Of a stretch of 35,442 nucleotides of DNA, positions 7,918-16,502 are shown piece by piece. Position numbers and translations under genes: made by a program. The stretch is from Globicatella sanguinis NBRC 15551 (GTDB lineage Bacteria; Bacillota; Bacilli; Lactobacillales; Aerococcaceae). The stretch lies in NCBI RefSeq assembly GCF_001552295.1, contig NZ_BCQX01000007.1, positions 1 to 35,442 of the forward strand, read 5' to 3'. Below the pieces are notes generated by a model. The model ran no database searches. It had not been told where the DNA came from and worked only from the letters and a program-made list of their open reading frames with translations. Positions within the stretch are counted from its first letter, which is position 1. The number at the start of each line of letters is the position of its first letter.

Positions 7918-8358
7918 TTATAATTTACTCTTTTTATCTAAATAATTTTGCAAAATAATCACTGCCGCCAACTTATCAATGACTTGTTTACGTTTCTTTC
8001 TTGAAACATTCCCCTCATCGATTAACATTCTTTCAGCTTGGCTAGTAGTTAAACGTTCATCTTGAAACTCAATCTTGATTTCTGGCATTAAATCTTTCAA
8101 TCTGTCGCCATAGGTACGACTCGCTTCCACCCGTGGTCCTTCAGTATTGTTCATATTTTTGGGTAATCCAATCACAACGGTGTCGACATCATATTCTCTA
8201 ATCAGACTCATTATTCTTGAATAACCAAAATCGCCACTGGTTTCATCGATTCTAATAGTTTCTAAACCTTGAGCAGTCCATCCCAATAAATCACTAACCG
8301 CAATTCCTACAGTATGACTGCCAACATCTAGTCCCATAGTTCGTTTATATTTTGCCAT
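7918..8358 (-). CDS. ruvX: RuvX/YqgF pre-16S rRNA nuclease or Holliday-junction resolvase family
   Basis: 146 residues with an RNase H-like fold: [15 protein letters not shown] near the N-terminus gives the first catalytic aspartate, then [31 protein letters not shown] with the second acidic residue, and [15 protein letters not shown]. Family members process the 5' end of pre-16S rRNA in E. coli and were first proposed as Holliday-junction resolvases. The ATG shares one base with the ireB stop (TAATG), so translation is coupled. This organism also has RecU, so a ribosomal role is more likely. Confidence 0.94.
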   Translation of the reverse strand: MAKYKRTMGLDVGSHTVGIAVSDLLGWTAQGLETIRIDETSGDFGYSRIMSLIREYDVDTVVIGLPKNMNNTEGPRVEASRTYGDRLKDLMPEIKIEFQDERLTTSQAERMLIDEGNVSRKKRKQVIDKLAAVIILQNYLDKKSKL

Positions 8359-8624
8359 TATAATTCTTTATCTTGATGGGTAATGTAATAAGTCAATACT
8401 TTCTCTAAAATCTCATCACGTTCATGACGTCGAATTAAATTTCGAGCATCATTATGACGCGGAATATAGGCTGGGTCTCCAGATAGTAAGAATCCAACGA
8501 TTTGATTAATCGGGTCATACCCTTTTTCTTCTAAAGCAGCATATACTTGCTCAAGTGTCTCACGAACAGTCTTTTTATTTAAATCATCTAATTTAAACAT
8601 AATTGTTTCGTCTAAAGTTTGCAT
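8358..8624 (-). CDS. ireB: IreB family (DUF965) regulatory phosphoprotein
   Basis: 88 residues. The sequence [46 protein letters not shown] is diagnostic. In Enterococcus faecalis IreB is phosphorylated on N-terminal threonines by the PASTA kinase IreK and affects cephalosporin resistance. Here threonines occur at positions 3 and 7, while position 4 is leucine. The start is the ATG at 8624, preceded by AAAGGGATGG; an in-frame upstream ATG at 8681 lies inside the promoter and is rejected. First gene of the ireB-ruvX-DUF1292 unit. Confidence 0.93.
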   Translation of the reverse strand: MQTLDETIMFKLDDLNKKTVRETLEQVYAALEEKGYDPINQIVGFLLSGDPAYIPRHNDARNLIRRHERDEILEKVLTYYITHQDKEL

Positions 8625-8651
8625 AATTTCACCATCCCTTTCATTGTTAAT

Positions 8652-8681
8652 ATTATACACCATTTTTTTAATTTTTGACAA
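8652..8681 (-). promoter_or_regulatory. Promoter of ireB-ruvX-DUF1292
   Basis: Minus strand TTGTCA (8676-8681), 18-base spacer, perfect TATAAT (8652-8657). Placed about 28 bases before the ireB start. Confidence 0.78.
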
Positions 8682-9022
8682 TTATAATTAAATTGTACAA
8701 GAATTATCGTAAAAAGAGTGAAATTTTTGGGCTTTTTCTCTAAAAAACAGCAATTCTCTCCCACTCTGTGTGTTATTACAATGCTATCTTATCATAAATT
8801 CAATCTTAATTGCTAACTATTTGATTTTATGTTTCAATCAATTTAAAAGTCTGCACAAAAAATGATTAATTCATTCAAGTGATTGTGCATTAATACTCAT
8901 TGCAGTGCTTGGATGATAGTAACCTGTATTTTAAAGACTAATTTTAATACAATAGAACTTACGACCTTCCAGACAAACGTTGCGAAAATCAAGCGATTAT
9001 CTCATTATGGCCATTGACTAAA
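8682..9022. other. Gene-free interval between alaS and ireB
   Basis: No credible open reading frame, tRNA or known RNA family. Minus-strand features: a hairpin with outer arms AGAGTG/CACTCT spanning about 8716-8766 that would end in TTTTTA, terminator-like, and a nested inverted repeat TGCACAA (8852-8858)/TTGTGCA (8883-8889) with AATGA/TCATT inside. With the alaS terminator on its right, the interval could hide a short minus-strand RNA, but no good promoter is seen. Confidence 0.3.
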
Positions 9023-9068
9023 AAAAGAGTAGCAAGCACAATCCTCGATTATCCTTCACTACTCTTTT
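9023..9068 (-). terminator. Terminator after alaS
   Basis: AAAAGAGTAG (9023-9032) pairs perfectly with CTACTCTTTT (9059-9068). On the minus strand the stem runs into TTTTTTTAG. It lies about 80 bases after the alaS stop. Confidence 0.85.
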
Positions 9069-9149
9069 AATCATGGTATTAATCCATTAAGTTTCTATTT
9101 ACAGTCTCTTATGGAGCATAAACTATTTCATTGAGCTGGCATTTGCCTC

Positions 9150-11807
9150 TTACGATTCAATCACTTCGGCTAATAGTGTTGGGATTTGTTCCATTAAGTT
9201 TGGAATTTGGTCGGGTTGTTTACCTCCCGCTTGAGCCATTTGAGGACGTCCGCCACCGCCACCGCCAACAATTTTAGCTAATGGTTTAATTAAATTACCT
9301 GCTTTAAGACCACTTTGAACCGCTTCGTCAGACACAAAGACCATCATATTGACTTTATCTTCAGCCACTTTGGATACTAAGACTAAGACATCTGAAACTG
9401 CTTTTTGACGCCAAACATCCCCTAATTGTCTTAAAGCGTCCATGTCTTGGCCATCTAGATTAGCTTTAATTACTTGATATTCACCAATGGTCGACACATC
9501 GTTAAAGATGTCATCCGCGCCTTGCTGTAATAATTTGCTATTAAGTGACTCTATTTTACTGTGAGCATCTTTTAATTCTTGTTGAATTTGTTCGATGCGG
9601 TTAAGTAATTGACTCGCTTGCGATACTTTTAATGCCTCTTGAACATCATTTAATAACTGTTCTTGATCTTGGTAATAACGAATCGCTGCACCTGCTGTGA
9701 TCGCTTCGATACGACGAATACCAGCCCCAATCCCTGATTCAGATAATAATTTAAATGTCCCAATTTCTTGAGTATTTGATACATGAGTACCACCACATAA
9801 TTCAATAGAAGAATTACCAATATTGACGACGCGTACAATATTACCATATTTTTCACCAAATAATGCCATAGCACCTAAAGCTTTAGCCTCATCGATTGGC
9901 ATCTCACTAATGTCCACATCGATAGCCGCTTGAATGTTTTGGTTAACATGTTGCTCAATGAGAACCAATTCCTCTTCCGTCACTTTACCAAAATGAGAGA
10001 AGTCAAAACGTAGACGATCTGGTCCAACATAAGAACCAGCTTGATTAGCATGACTGCCTAACACATCTTTAATTGCTTTATGTAATAAATGCGTTGCGGT
10101 ATGATTCTTATTAGTATTGATACGATGTTGACGATCTACAGCTAAAGTATAAGATTGCTCCTCATTCAAAGGTAGAGCTTTCGTTTGAATTAAATGCATA
10201 AACTGACCATTAGGAGCTTTTTTAACATTTAAGACTTCACCTAAAATTTCTTCACCATCAAAAATATAACCTTTATCAGCAATTTGGCCACCCATCTCAG
10301 CGTAAAACGGACTACGATTGAAGATAACCCATCCTTGACTTTCTTTTGGTAATTGATCAATGCGTTTATTATCTTGTACGATGGCTTTAATCGTAGCGTT
10401 GCTAGATAATTGTGTATAACCAACAAATTCAAATTCAGATTCGATATTACGGAAGACATCTGTTTGTACACTCATACTTTCCTCATTTGAACGAGCTGCA
10501 CGGGCACGTTCACGTTGAGCTTCCATTTCTACTGAAAAACCTGCAGTATCAACTGTAAATTGATTATCAGCCGCTAATTCTTCCGTTAATTCTAATGGGA
10601 ACCCGAAAGTATCATATAATTGGAATGCTTGTGGTCCTGAAATTTCTGTTTCATTGTTTTGTCGAGCTGTTTCAATGATATCTAATAAGTGCTTTTCACC
10701 TTCTTCAATCGTTTCATGGAAACGTTCTTCTTCATTTAAGATTACTTTTTGAACAAATTCCATATTTTGATTTAACTCTTGATAATAATCACCCATTATT
10801 TCCACGATAATTGGGACTAATTTTGATAAGAATTTATTCGTGATTCCTAATTTACGCCCATGCATCACGCTACGACGGATTAAACGACGTAAAATATAAC
10901 CGCGACCTTCGTTGGATGGTAAAGCCCCATCACTAATAGCAAACGTTACTGCACGAATATGATCCGCAATCACTTTAAAACTTACTTGCTTATCGCCAGC
11001 ACTTTCATATTTAATGCCATCCGTTAACTTCGCTATCGCATCAATAATTGGTATGAATAAGTCGGTTTCAAAATTTGTTGGAACATCTTGAATAACCGAA
11101 GCCATCCGCTCTAATCCCATACCCGTATCGACGTTTTTATTTGGTAATGGTTGGTAAGTATCATCTGGTAAATGGTTAAATTCAGAGAATACTAAATTCC
11201 AAATTTCTAACCAGCGTTCATTTTCTCCACCTGGATAATTTTCAGGGTCATCAGCCGCTAGATTATTGTAGGCTTCACCACGGTCATAAAAAATTTCTGT
11301 ATCAGGACCACAAGGACCCGCTCCAATATCCCAAAAATTATCTTCAACCGGTACTAGATGATCCGCAATAAAACCTGGTTGTTGCTTCCAAATCTCAGGG
11401 GTTTCTTTATCATCTGGATAATAAGTCATATATAATTTTTCTGGTTCAAAATTTAACCATTTTTCCGAAGTTAAAAATTCCCATGCCATCGCAATGGCTT
11501 CTTCTTTAAAATAATCTCCGATTGACCAATTACCTAACATTTCAAATAAAGTGTGGTGACGTGCAGTATAACCCACATTTTCAATATCATTGGTACGGAT
11601 ACATTTTTGTGAGTTGGCAATCCGTGGATTGGAAGGGACTTCGGTTCCATCAAAATATTTTTTTAGTGTCGCCACACCTGAGTTAATCCATAATAATGTT
11701 GGGTCATTGACAGGGATTAATGAAACACTCGGACGAATTTCGTGTCCTTTTTCAGCAAAGAAATCTAAATACATTTGACGAATTTGATTGCTTGTTATTT
11801 TTTTCAT
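9150..11807 (-). CDS. alaS: Alanyl-tRNA synthetase
   Basis: 885 residues, full length. Class II catalytic core (about 1-245) with RPSVSLIPVNDPTLLW and the GMGLERM motif 3 near 229-235. The middle and editing region contains HTATH (H569/H573) and CGGTH (C671/H675), the zinc site that clears Ser/Gly mischarging. The C-Ala domain has a coiled coil near 700-760 and the glycine-rich end GGGGGGRPQMAQAGG. The ATG has AGGAGAG upstream. Expression is controlled by an alanine T-box leader directly upstream. Confidence 0.98.
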   Translation of the reverse strand: MKKITSNQIRQMYLDFFAEKGHEIRPSVSLIPVNDPTLLWINSGVATLKKYFDGTEVPSNPRIANSQKCIRTNDIENVGYTARHHTLFEMLGNWSIGDYFKEEAIAMAWEFLTSEKWLNFEPEKLYMTYYPDDKETPEIWKQQPGFIADHLVPVEDNFWDIGAGPCGPDTEIFYDRGEAYNNLAADDPENYPGGENERWLEIWNLVFSEFNHLPDDTYQPLPNKNVDTGMGLERMASVIQDVPTNFETDLFIPIIDAIAKLTDGIKYESAGDKQVSFKVIADHIRAVTFAISDGALPSNEGRGYILRRLIRRSVMHGRKLGITNKFLSKLVPIIVEIMGDYYQELNQNMEFVQKVILNEEERFHETIEEGEKHLLDIIETARQNNETEISGPQAFQLYDTFGFPLELTEELAADNQFTVDTAGFSVEMEAQRERARAARSNEESMSVQTDVFRNIESEFEFVGYTQLSSNATIKAIVQDNKRIDQLPKESQGWVIFNRSPFYAEMGGQIADKGYIFDGEEILGEVLNVKKAPNGQFMHLIQTKALPLNEEQSYTLAVDRQHRINTNKNHTATHLLHKAIKDVLGSHANQAGSYVGPDRLRFDFSHFGKVTEEELVLIEQHVNQNIQAAIDVDISEMPIDEAKALGAMALFGEKYGNIVRVVNIGNSSIELCGGTHVSNTQEIGTFKLLSESGIGAGIRRIEAITAGAAIRYYQDQEQLLNDVQEALKVSQASQLLNRIEQIQQELKDAHSKIESLNSKLLQQGADDIFNDVSTIGEYQVIKANLDGQDMDALRQLGDVWRQKAVSDVLVLVSKVAEDKVNMMVFVSDEAVQSGLKAGNLIKPLAKIVGGGGGGRPQMAQAGGKQPDQIPNLMEQIPTLLAEVIES

Positions 11808-11836
11808 GCTGTTCTCTCCTTAAAAATATAAAAAGA

Positions 11837-12029
11837 ACCGTTATATACAAGGGCGTTTTATCGCGGTACCACCTTGCTTATAACGATTCATCATTATCTC
11901 TTTCTTATTCTTTAACGCAGAATTTACGCTAATTTTTCAATTAGTAAAAACATGAGGTAGCATTAATTTGAATGATATCTTTCACCTGACGATATCTCTC
12001 TTTAAGCACAAATTAATATGTCCTTTGTC
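11837..12029 (-). promoter_or_regulatory. Alanine-specific T-box leader of alaS
   Basis: Minus-strand leader of about 190 bases. The T-box AAGGTGGTACCGCG is at 11875-11862. Stem I is upstream, with a GCU specifier codon (alanine) at 11961-11959 in the context AATGCTACC, matching the gene. The terminator stem pairs CGTTATA...CAAGG with CCTTG...TATAACG (about 11887-11837) and is followed by CTTTTTATATTTTT; the alternative antiterminator uses the T-box. Uncharged tRNA-Ala should stabilise the antiterminator and turn alaS on. Confidence 0.95.
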
Positions 12030-12035
12030 TTCTAC

Positions 12036-12065
12036 ATTATAGTTGACTAAAGCCTGCTATGTCAA
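12036..12065 (-). promoter_or_regulatory. alaS promoter
   Basis: A full-consensus promoter on the minus strand: TTGACA at 12060-12065, 18-base spacer, TATAAT at 12036-12041. The predicted start near 12029 gives a leader of the expected T-box length. Confidence 0.9.
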
Positions 12066-12079
12066 GCCTTATTCAAACA

Positions 12080-12100
12080 AACAAAAAGAGTCTTTTTGTT
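12080..12100. terminator. Hairpin between the HAD gene and alaS
   Basis: AACAAAAAGA-g-TCTTTTTGTT is a perfect 10+1+10 inverted repeat about 75 bases downstream of the HAD phosphatase stop. Few GC pairs and a poor downstream T-tract (TGTTTG) make it a weak terminator candidate. Confidence 0.45.
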
Positions 12101-12174
12101 GGATTGTTTCTATTTTGACTGTTAAAAATAATTTCATTAAGGTTTCCCAATAGATTGATTTAAGCTAGTTAATA

Positions 12175-12978
12175 TTAAGGGAAATATTTATCAATAATCG
12201 GAATTAAGCCGTCTTCATCATTAGATAAAGTAATTTCATCAGCTAATGACTTCAAATAGTCGGTAGCATTGCCCATCGCAACCCCTACTCCTGCTATTTC
12301 AATCATCGCTGCATCATTATTACCATCACCACAAGCTACAACATTTTCAGTTGTATAGCCTAAGTGCTCTACTAATGTTTCAATCGCGGTTCCTTTATTA
12401 ACTTCTTTATGCATAAACTCAATAAAAAATGGTAATGAAGTAGTAGCATAAGTATGTTGCCCAAATTTACCTTGTAATTCTTGGTCACAACGCGCCACAT
12501 CTTCTGGTTTACCTACACCGATAAATTTTAATTGTGGTGTGTCAATATTAGCAATATATTCCGCATCATAACGCATTGGTAACTTTGTTAAATAAGCTTC
12601 AACATCCGAATTTTCACGTTCTTTATCAACAACAATCGAATCTTTATCGTAAGCGATGACCGATAAATTGTTTTTCTGTAAATACTCAATGATGTCTTTT
12701 TGTTCTGAAACTTCTAGACGCTTATTATAAAGTTCCTTTTCATCACTCATACGCGTAATAACGGCACCATTAAATGAAATAATATACGATTCGTTCGCAT
12801 CTAAATGTAAATCTTTGGCCGTTTTTAACATTGAAGCTGTAGGACGACCACTAGCTAATACTAAAATATAGCCTTTCTTTTGTAATAACATTAATTTATC
12901 ACGCGTCGCTTCAGTTAGTTGATTGGTACTGGTTAATAAAGTGCCGTCGATGTCTAAAATTAAAAATCTGTAATCCAT
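12175..12978 (-). CDS. Cof-type HAD phosphatase (subfamily IIB)
   Basis: 267 residues. HAD motif I is LDIDGTL (nucleophile D9, acid/base D11), motif II LASGRP, motif IV CGDGNNDAAMIEIAG near the C-terminus, with a IIB cap between. Members hydrolyse sugar phosphates, pyridoxal phosphate or flavin mononucleotide; the substrate cannot be told from sequence. The start at 12978 has AAAGGAG upstream; a longer in-frame version begins inside the -10 and is rejected. Monocistronic with its own promoter. Confidence 0.93.
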   Translation of the reverse strand: MDYRFLILDIDGTLLTSTNQLTEATRDKLMLLQKKGYILVLASGRPTASMLKTAKDLHLDANESYIISFNGAVITRMSDEKELYNKRLEVSEQKDIIEYLQKNNLSVIAYDKDSIVVDKERENSDVEAYLTKLPMRYDAEYIANIDTPQLKFIGVGKPEDVARCDQELQGKFGQHTYATTSLPFFIEFMHKEVNKGTAIETLVEHLGYTTENVVACGDGNNDAAMIEIAGVGVAMGNATDYLKSLADEITLSNDEDGLIPIIDKYFP

Positions 12979-13009
12979 AATACGCTCCTTTAGTACAATT
13001 TGCCACTTT

Positions 13010-13038
13010 ATTATACCCAATTATGCCAAAAAGGTAAA
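13010..13038 (-). promoter_or_regulatory. Promoter of the HAD phosphatase gene
   Basis: Minus strand TTTACC (13033-13038), 17-base spacer, TATAAT (13010-13015), about 32 bases before the start codon. Confidence 0.72.
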
Positions 13039-13106
13039 CAAAAGCAAAACCTTACCCTTTTTTGTAAAAATAAGCCTCCATGATGAAGTTTTATTTTTGT
13101 GTAAAC

Positions 13107-13165
13107 TGCAAGGGCTTATCTTAGTACTAAGAAAATAATGTCGTTTAAGTCTGATGCTCCTTGCA
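13107..13165. repeat. Nested inverted repeats in the HAD/epimerase intergenic region
   Basis: TGCAAGG (13107-13113) pairs with CCTTGCA (13159-13165). Inside lies the perfect 12-bp palindrome CTTAGTACTAAG (13120-13131). No function recognised. Confidence 0.5.
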
Positions 13166-13175
13166 AGACTAAAGT

Positions 13176-13320
13176 GTGATATAAATTACAACATATCACG
13201 ATAACAAGAATTACAAGTTTTAGATATGACAAAATTACAACGTATCACGATGACGCAATATTGACTTTTACGCGATCAAAACATATCACGATGACGCCCA
13301 CTACAAGTTTTGACTTTTAT
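13176..13320. repeat. Three degenerate direct repeats around TATCACGAT
   Basis: The core TATCACGAT recurs at 13194, 13243 and 13284. The surrounding unit is roughly ACAACATATCACGATGACG followed by TACAAGTTTTGACTTTTATGC; copy 2 lacks about eight bases of the middle and copy 1 diverges at its end. Spacings of 49 and 41 bases and the lack of conserved spacers rule out CRISPR. Copy 1 also pairs with an upstream GTGATAT (13176-13182). Confidence 0.6.
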
Positions 13321-13416
13321 GCAGCTCACAACGCCATAATTTTAGGCAAAAACGTGCTCTCATTAATTGTGGTATTCACATGGGCTCACTATTGAACCTA
13401 TATAGAGAAAAAGATT

Positions 13417-13472
13417 GGGAGTGGGCAAGAAGTAGAAAAATTGGATGATTTTCACTTCATCTGCCCACCCCC
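13417..13472. repeat. Long GC-rich intergenic hairpin
   Basis: GTGGGCA (13421-13427) pairs with TGCCCAC (13462-13468), extended by GGGA/CCCC outside and by GAAAA/TTTTC plus GAAGT/ACTTC-type pairs inside. The GC-rich ends contrast with the local AT-rich sequence. It resembles the dispersed GGGAGTGGG-type hairpin repeats seen between genes in other Bacillota. Confidence 0.6.
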
Positions 13473-13505
13473 GTATATTGAATACGTGTCAAACTAGTTA
13501 TTAAG

Positions 13506-13583
13506 ATGCCGTTTGAGATAACCTCAACTACTGCGCTAAAAAATAATCACATGGAACCAAACGGCATATTTATGTTTTTTAGC
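13506..13583. repeat. Two interlocked inverted repeats downstream of the LacX-like gene
   Basis: ATGCCGTTTG (13506-13515) pairs with CAAACGGCAT (13558-13567), 10 bp perfect. GCTAAAAAA (13535-13543) pairs with TTTTTTAGC (13575-13583), 9 bp perfect. The arms interlock (A5', B5', A3', B3'), so they form either a pseudoknot or alternative hairpins. One may act as terminator for the epimerase gene. Confidence 0.55.
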
Positions 13584-13640
13584 CCAATCTTTCAAATAAA
13601 TCAAATAAACGTTATACAATGCCTTGATTAACCTGCAAAA

Positions 13641-14537
13641 CTAGCGATTACCTTTTTCAAATGTTAACGTATAATCATGCGTTTTGATACTGCTAGGATT
13701 TAATTTATTAATTGCATATTTATCAGTCAATTCTCCCGTACTATTGGTTGTATCTGCTAAACCAGCCCAAGGTTCGATACAGACAAAACCACCTTTTTTA
13801 GGATAAGAAGACCAAATGCCCACTAAATTTAGTTGATTAGGATTCATGGTGATTTTGACTTCGTTATTTGGATCATTCAAAACAACTTTAGTATCTTTAG
13901 CTAATAAAAAGATTTGGGCATCGCGCTTAAATGTTTTATGTAAAATGGGATTGTTATTAACATTAATATATTTTGCCTTATCTAAATCAGCTGAACCATT
14001 AACTAATGGTATATTTAAATAGCTACCAGCCGGTTCGAATGTATAACTGACGTCGATAAACTCGGGTTGACCCGTTTTTGGACGGTGATGGCTAACATTA
14101 AATGCTGGATGCCCTCCCACGCTATAATATAGCACTTGGTTAGTAGAAGGATTGAGGACTTCATAGCTAACCGATACTTTGTCTTCAAATAAAATATAAG
14201 TAATTTGAAAACTAAATTCAAACGGATAAACTTTTAATGTTTCGTCATTACTTTTTAAATAGAATGTTGCTGAATTATCTGTAACAGCTTGCGTTTGAAA
14301 GGTCATTCTACGAGCAAAACCATGACGAGATAATTCGTAAGTCTTGCCTTGATATTGATATTGATTGTTTTTTAATTCACCTACAATCGGAAATAAAACC
14401 GGTGCGGTCCCATTCCAATAACGCTTGTCGCCTTGCCACATAAATTCATAGTTTGACTCATTATCAATGACCGAACGCAATTCAGCACCTAATTCACTAA
14501 TTTTTACAGTTAAACGGTCATTCTTTAAAATAATCAT
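13641..14537 (-). CDS. Aldose 1-epimerase family protein (LacX-like)
   Basis: 298 residues with the galactose-mutarotase fold. Candidate catalytic residues: H72 in LSRHGFARR, H143 in SVGGHPAFN, and E255 in VCIEPWAG, the expected general base. Close in length and motifs to the LacX/YeaD-like branch rather than classical GalM; the sugar is unknown. Start at 14537 with GGAG nine bases upstream; the slightly earlier ATG at 14552 has no ribosome binding site. It follows hslU by 23 bases and is probably the last gene of xerC-hslV-hslU-lacX-like, a place often taken by codY. Confidence 0.88.
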   Translation of the reverse strand: MIILKNDRLTVKISELGAELRSVIDNESNYEFMWQGDKRYWNGTAPVLFPIVGELKNNQYQYQGKTYELSRHGFARRMTFQTQAVTDNSATFYLKSNDETLKVYPFEFSFQITYILFEDKVSVSYEVLNPSTNQVLYYSVGGHPAFNVSHHRPKTGQPEFIDVSYTFEPAGSYLNIPLVNGSADLDKAKYINVNNNPILHKTFKRDAQIFLLAKDTKVVLNDPNNEVKITMNPNQLNLVGIWSSYPKKGGFVCIEPWAGLADTTNSTGELTDKYAINKLNPSSIKTHDYTLTFEKGNR

Positions 14538-14560
14538 CTTCTCACACTCCATTTGTTCTA

Positions 14561-15964
14561 CTATAAAATATAATGGCTTAAATCGCGATTTTCAACTATT
14601 TTTTCTAATTTTTGAGTAACATATTTTTCATTAATTAATATTTCACCCATTTGCATATCAGCCGATTCGAATAATAATTCCTCTAATACTGTTTCTAAAA
14701 TAGTATGTAGACGTCTTGCACCAATATTATCGGTATTTTGATTTAATAAGACGGCATATTCTGCCATTTTATTAATTGCTCCTTCATCGAAAGAAATATT
14801 TACTCCTTCAGTAGCAATTAAAGCTTCATATTGTTTAATTAGAGCATTTTTAGGTTCACTTAAAATTCTGATAAAGTCTTCTTTAGTTAAATCATGTAAA
14901 TTAACACGAATTGGGAAACGACCTTGTAGTTCTGGAATTAAATCAGATGGTTTTGATACATGAAAAGCCCCACTTCCAACAAATAAAATATGGTCGGTAT
15001 TAATGATGCCATATTTGGTTTGAACTTGACTCCCTTCAACGATTGGCAAAATATCCCTTTGAACTCCTTGTCGGCTGACTTCACCGGAATTTTGATTTTT
15101 GGTGGCAATTTTATCCATCTCATCAATAAAAATAATCCCGTTTTCTTCTGCTAATTTTAATGCTTTTTGTTGAATATCATCCAAGTTAACTAAGCGATCT
15201 GCTTCTTCCTCCGTTAATAAGGCTACCGCTTCTTTTACTGTAACGGTGCGTTCAATTTTCTTTTTAGGTTTTAAGGCATTTAAACTTTCTTGCATATCCA
15301 TCATTTGTTCCATGGCAGGATTTAAGCTTGTTAATTGCATTTTCTTTTCTTCAAGTTTGATGGTGACTTCATGATTATCTAATAAACCATCACGGATTTG
15401 TTGTCTAATTTGACGACGTGAACTGGCTACTTCATCACTTACAATTTCTTCCGGTTCTTCATCCGTTTGGGGGGGTTGCATTGCTTTAAACATCTCCCCA
15501 AACATGCCTAAATTTGGTGTCGTATTATTGGCCTTTTTTTCTACTTTTTGACCTGGTCTTAATGCTTTCGCAATTCTTTCAATCGCTTTGGCTTCGGCTT
15601 TATCGTGAACCGCTTCGTGTTCCTGTGCTTTTACAAGGCGAATACTATTTTCTACTAAATCACGCACCATTGATTCAACATCGCGTCCGACATAGCCAAC
15701 TTCAGTATATTTAGTCGCTTCCACTTTAATAAATGGCGCTTGAGTAATGGTTGCTAATCGACGAGCAATTTCTGTTTTACCCACACCGGTTGGTCCAATC
15801 ATTAATAAATTTTTGGGTTTTACTTCATGTTTCATCTCATCATCTAATTTTAAACGACGTACACGATTTCTTAGCGCGACTGCTACCGCTCTTTTTGCTT
15901 CATCTTGTCCGATAATATATTTATTTAATTCATTTACTACTTCTTTTGGAGTTAAATCTTTCAT
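14561..15964 (-). CDS. hslU: ATP-dependent protease unfoldase subunit HslU (ClpY/CodX)
   Basis: 467-residue AAA+ unfoldase that feeds proteins into HslV. N-terminal LTPKEVVNELNKYIIGQDEAK, Walker A GPTGVGKT (57-64), then the inserted I domain (about 110-245, charged and Met/Pro rich), Walker B IIFIDEMDKIA, sensor and C-terminal domains, ending in DLSHYIL, the tail that docks on HslV. GAGGTGG precedes the ATG. It lies 13 bases after hslV in one operon. Confidence 0.97.
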   Translation of the reverse strand: MKDLTPKEVVNELNKYIIGQDEAKRAVAVALRNRVRRLKLDDEMKHEVKPKNLLMIGPTGVGKTEIARRLATITQAPFIKVEATKYTEVGYVGRDVESMVRDLVENSIRLVKAQEHEAVHDKAEAKAIERIAKALRPGQKVEKKANNTTPNLGMFGEMFKAMQPPQTDEEPEEIVSDEVASSRRQIRQQIRDGLLDNHEVTIKLEEKKMQLTSLNPAMEQMMDMQESLNALKPKKKIERTVTVKEAVALLTEEEADRLVNLDDIQQKALKLAEENGIIFIDEMDKIATKNQNSGEVSRQGVQRDILPIVEGSQVQTKYGIINTDHILFVGSGAFHVSKPSDLIPELQGRFPIRVNLHDLTKEDFIRILSEPKNALIKQYEALIATEGVNISFDEGAINKMAEYAVLLNQNTDNIGARRLHTILETVLEELLFESADMQMGEILINEKYVTQKLEKIVENRDLSHYIL

Positions 15965-15977
15965 ATAGCCACCTCTT

Positions 15978-16502
15978 CTATGCTTCTTCTACAATAATTT
16001 GATCATTAGTAAAGATATCAATTTCCCCAGCAATTTTTAATGCTTCATAAGCAATTTCTTTCGCTGATAAATCATTGTCGTGTCTTACTAAGGCCCGCGC
16101 TGCAGCTAATGCAAAATTTCCACCTGAACCAATCGTTAACACGCCATCATCCGGTTCGATAACTTCTCCAGTTCCACTGACCAATAGCATGGTTTCTTTA
16201 TTCATAACAATGAGTAATGCTTCTAACTTTTGTAAACCACGATCTGTTCGCCATTGTTTAGCGACTTCTACTGCTGCTCTAGTCAATTGTCCTTGATGTG
16301 CTTCTAGTTTTTCTTCAAACATTTCAGACAGAGTAATCGCATCCGCAACGCCTCCGGCGAACCCAATCACCACCTCATTATGATAGATACGTCGTAATTT
16401 ACGAGCCGATGATTTCATAATGACTTTTTCACCCATCGTAACTTGGCCGTCACCAGCCATTGCTAATTGATTATTCTTTTTAACTGCACAAATTGTTGTC
16501 AT
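15978..16502 (-). CDS. hslV: ATP-dependent protease proteolytic subunit HslV (ClpQ/CodW)
   Basis: 174 residues of the proteasome-beta fold. The N-terminus [24 protein letters not shown] places the catalytic threonine directly after the start methionine, so the Met must be removed to expose it; there is no longer propeptide as in some Bacillus relatives where serine is used. [14 protein letters not shown] carries the active-site lysine. The ATG abuts the xerC stop, whose last codons contain the AGGAGAA ribosome binding site, implying coupled translation. Confidence 0.97.
   Translation of the reverse strand: MTTICAVKKNNQLAMAGDGQVTMGEKVIMKSSARKLRRIYHNEVVIGFAGGVADAITLSEMFEEKLEAHQGQLTRAAVEVAKQWRTDRGLQKLEALLIVMNKETMLLVSGTGEVIEPDDGVLTIGSGGNFALAAARALVRHDNDLSAKEIAYEALKIAGEIDIFTNDQIIVEEA

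Noticed and set aside
11720-11932. 70-codon plus-strand frame across the alaS start and T-box
   Set aside because: It runs antisense through the conserved T-box and alaS N-terminus.
13176-13320. CRISPR array
   Set aside because: Only three diverged copies, unequal spacing, no constant repeat and no cas genes.
12979-13640. tRNA or rRNA gene in the long intergenic interval
   Set aside because: No TTCGA-type T-loop, acceptor stem or CCA end on either strand.
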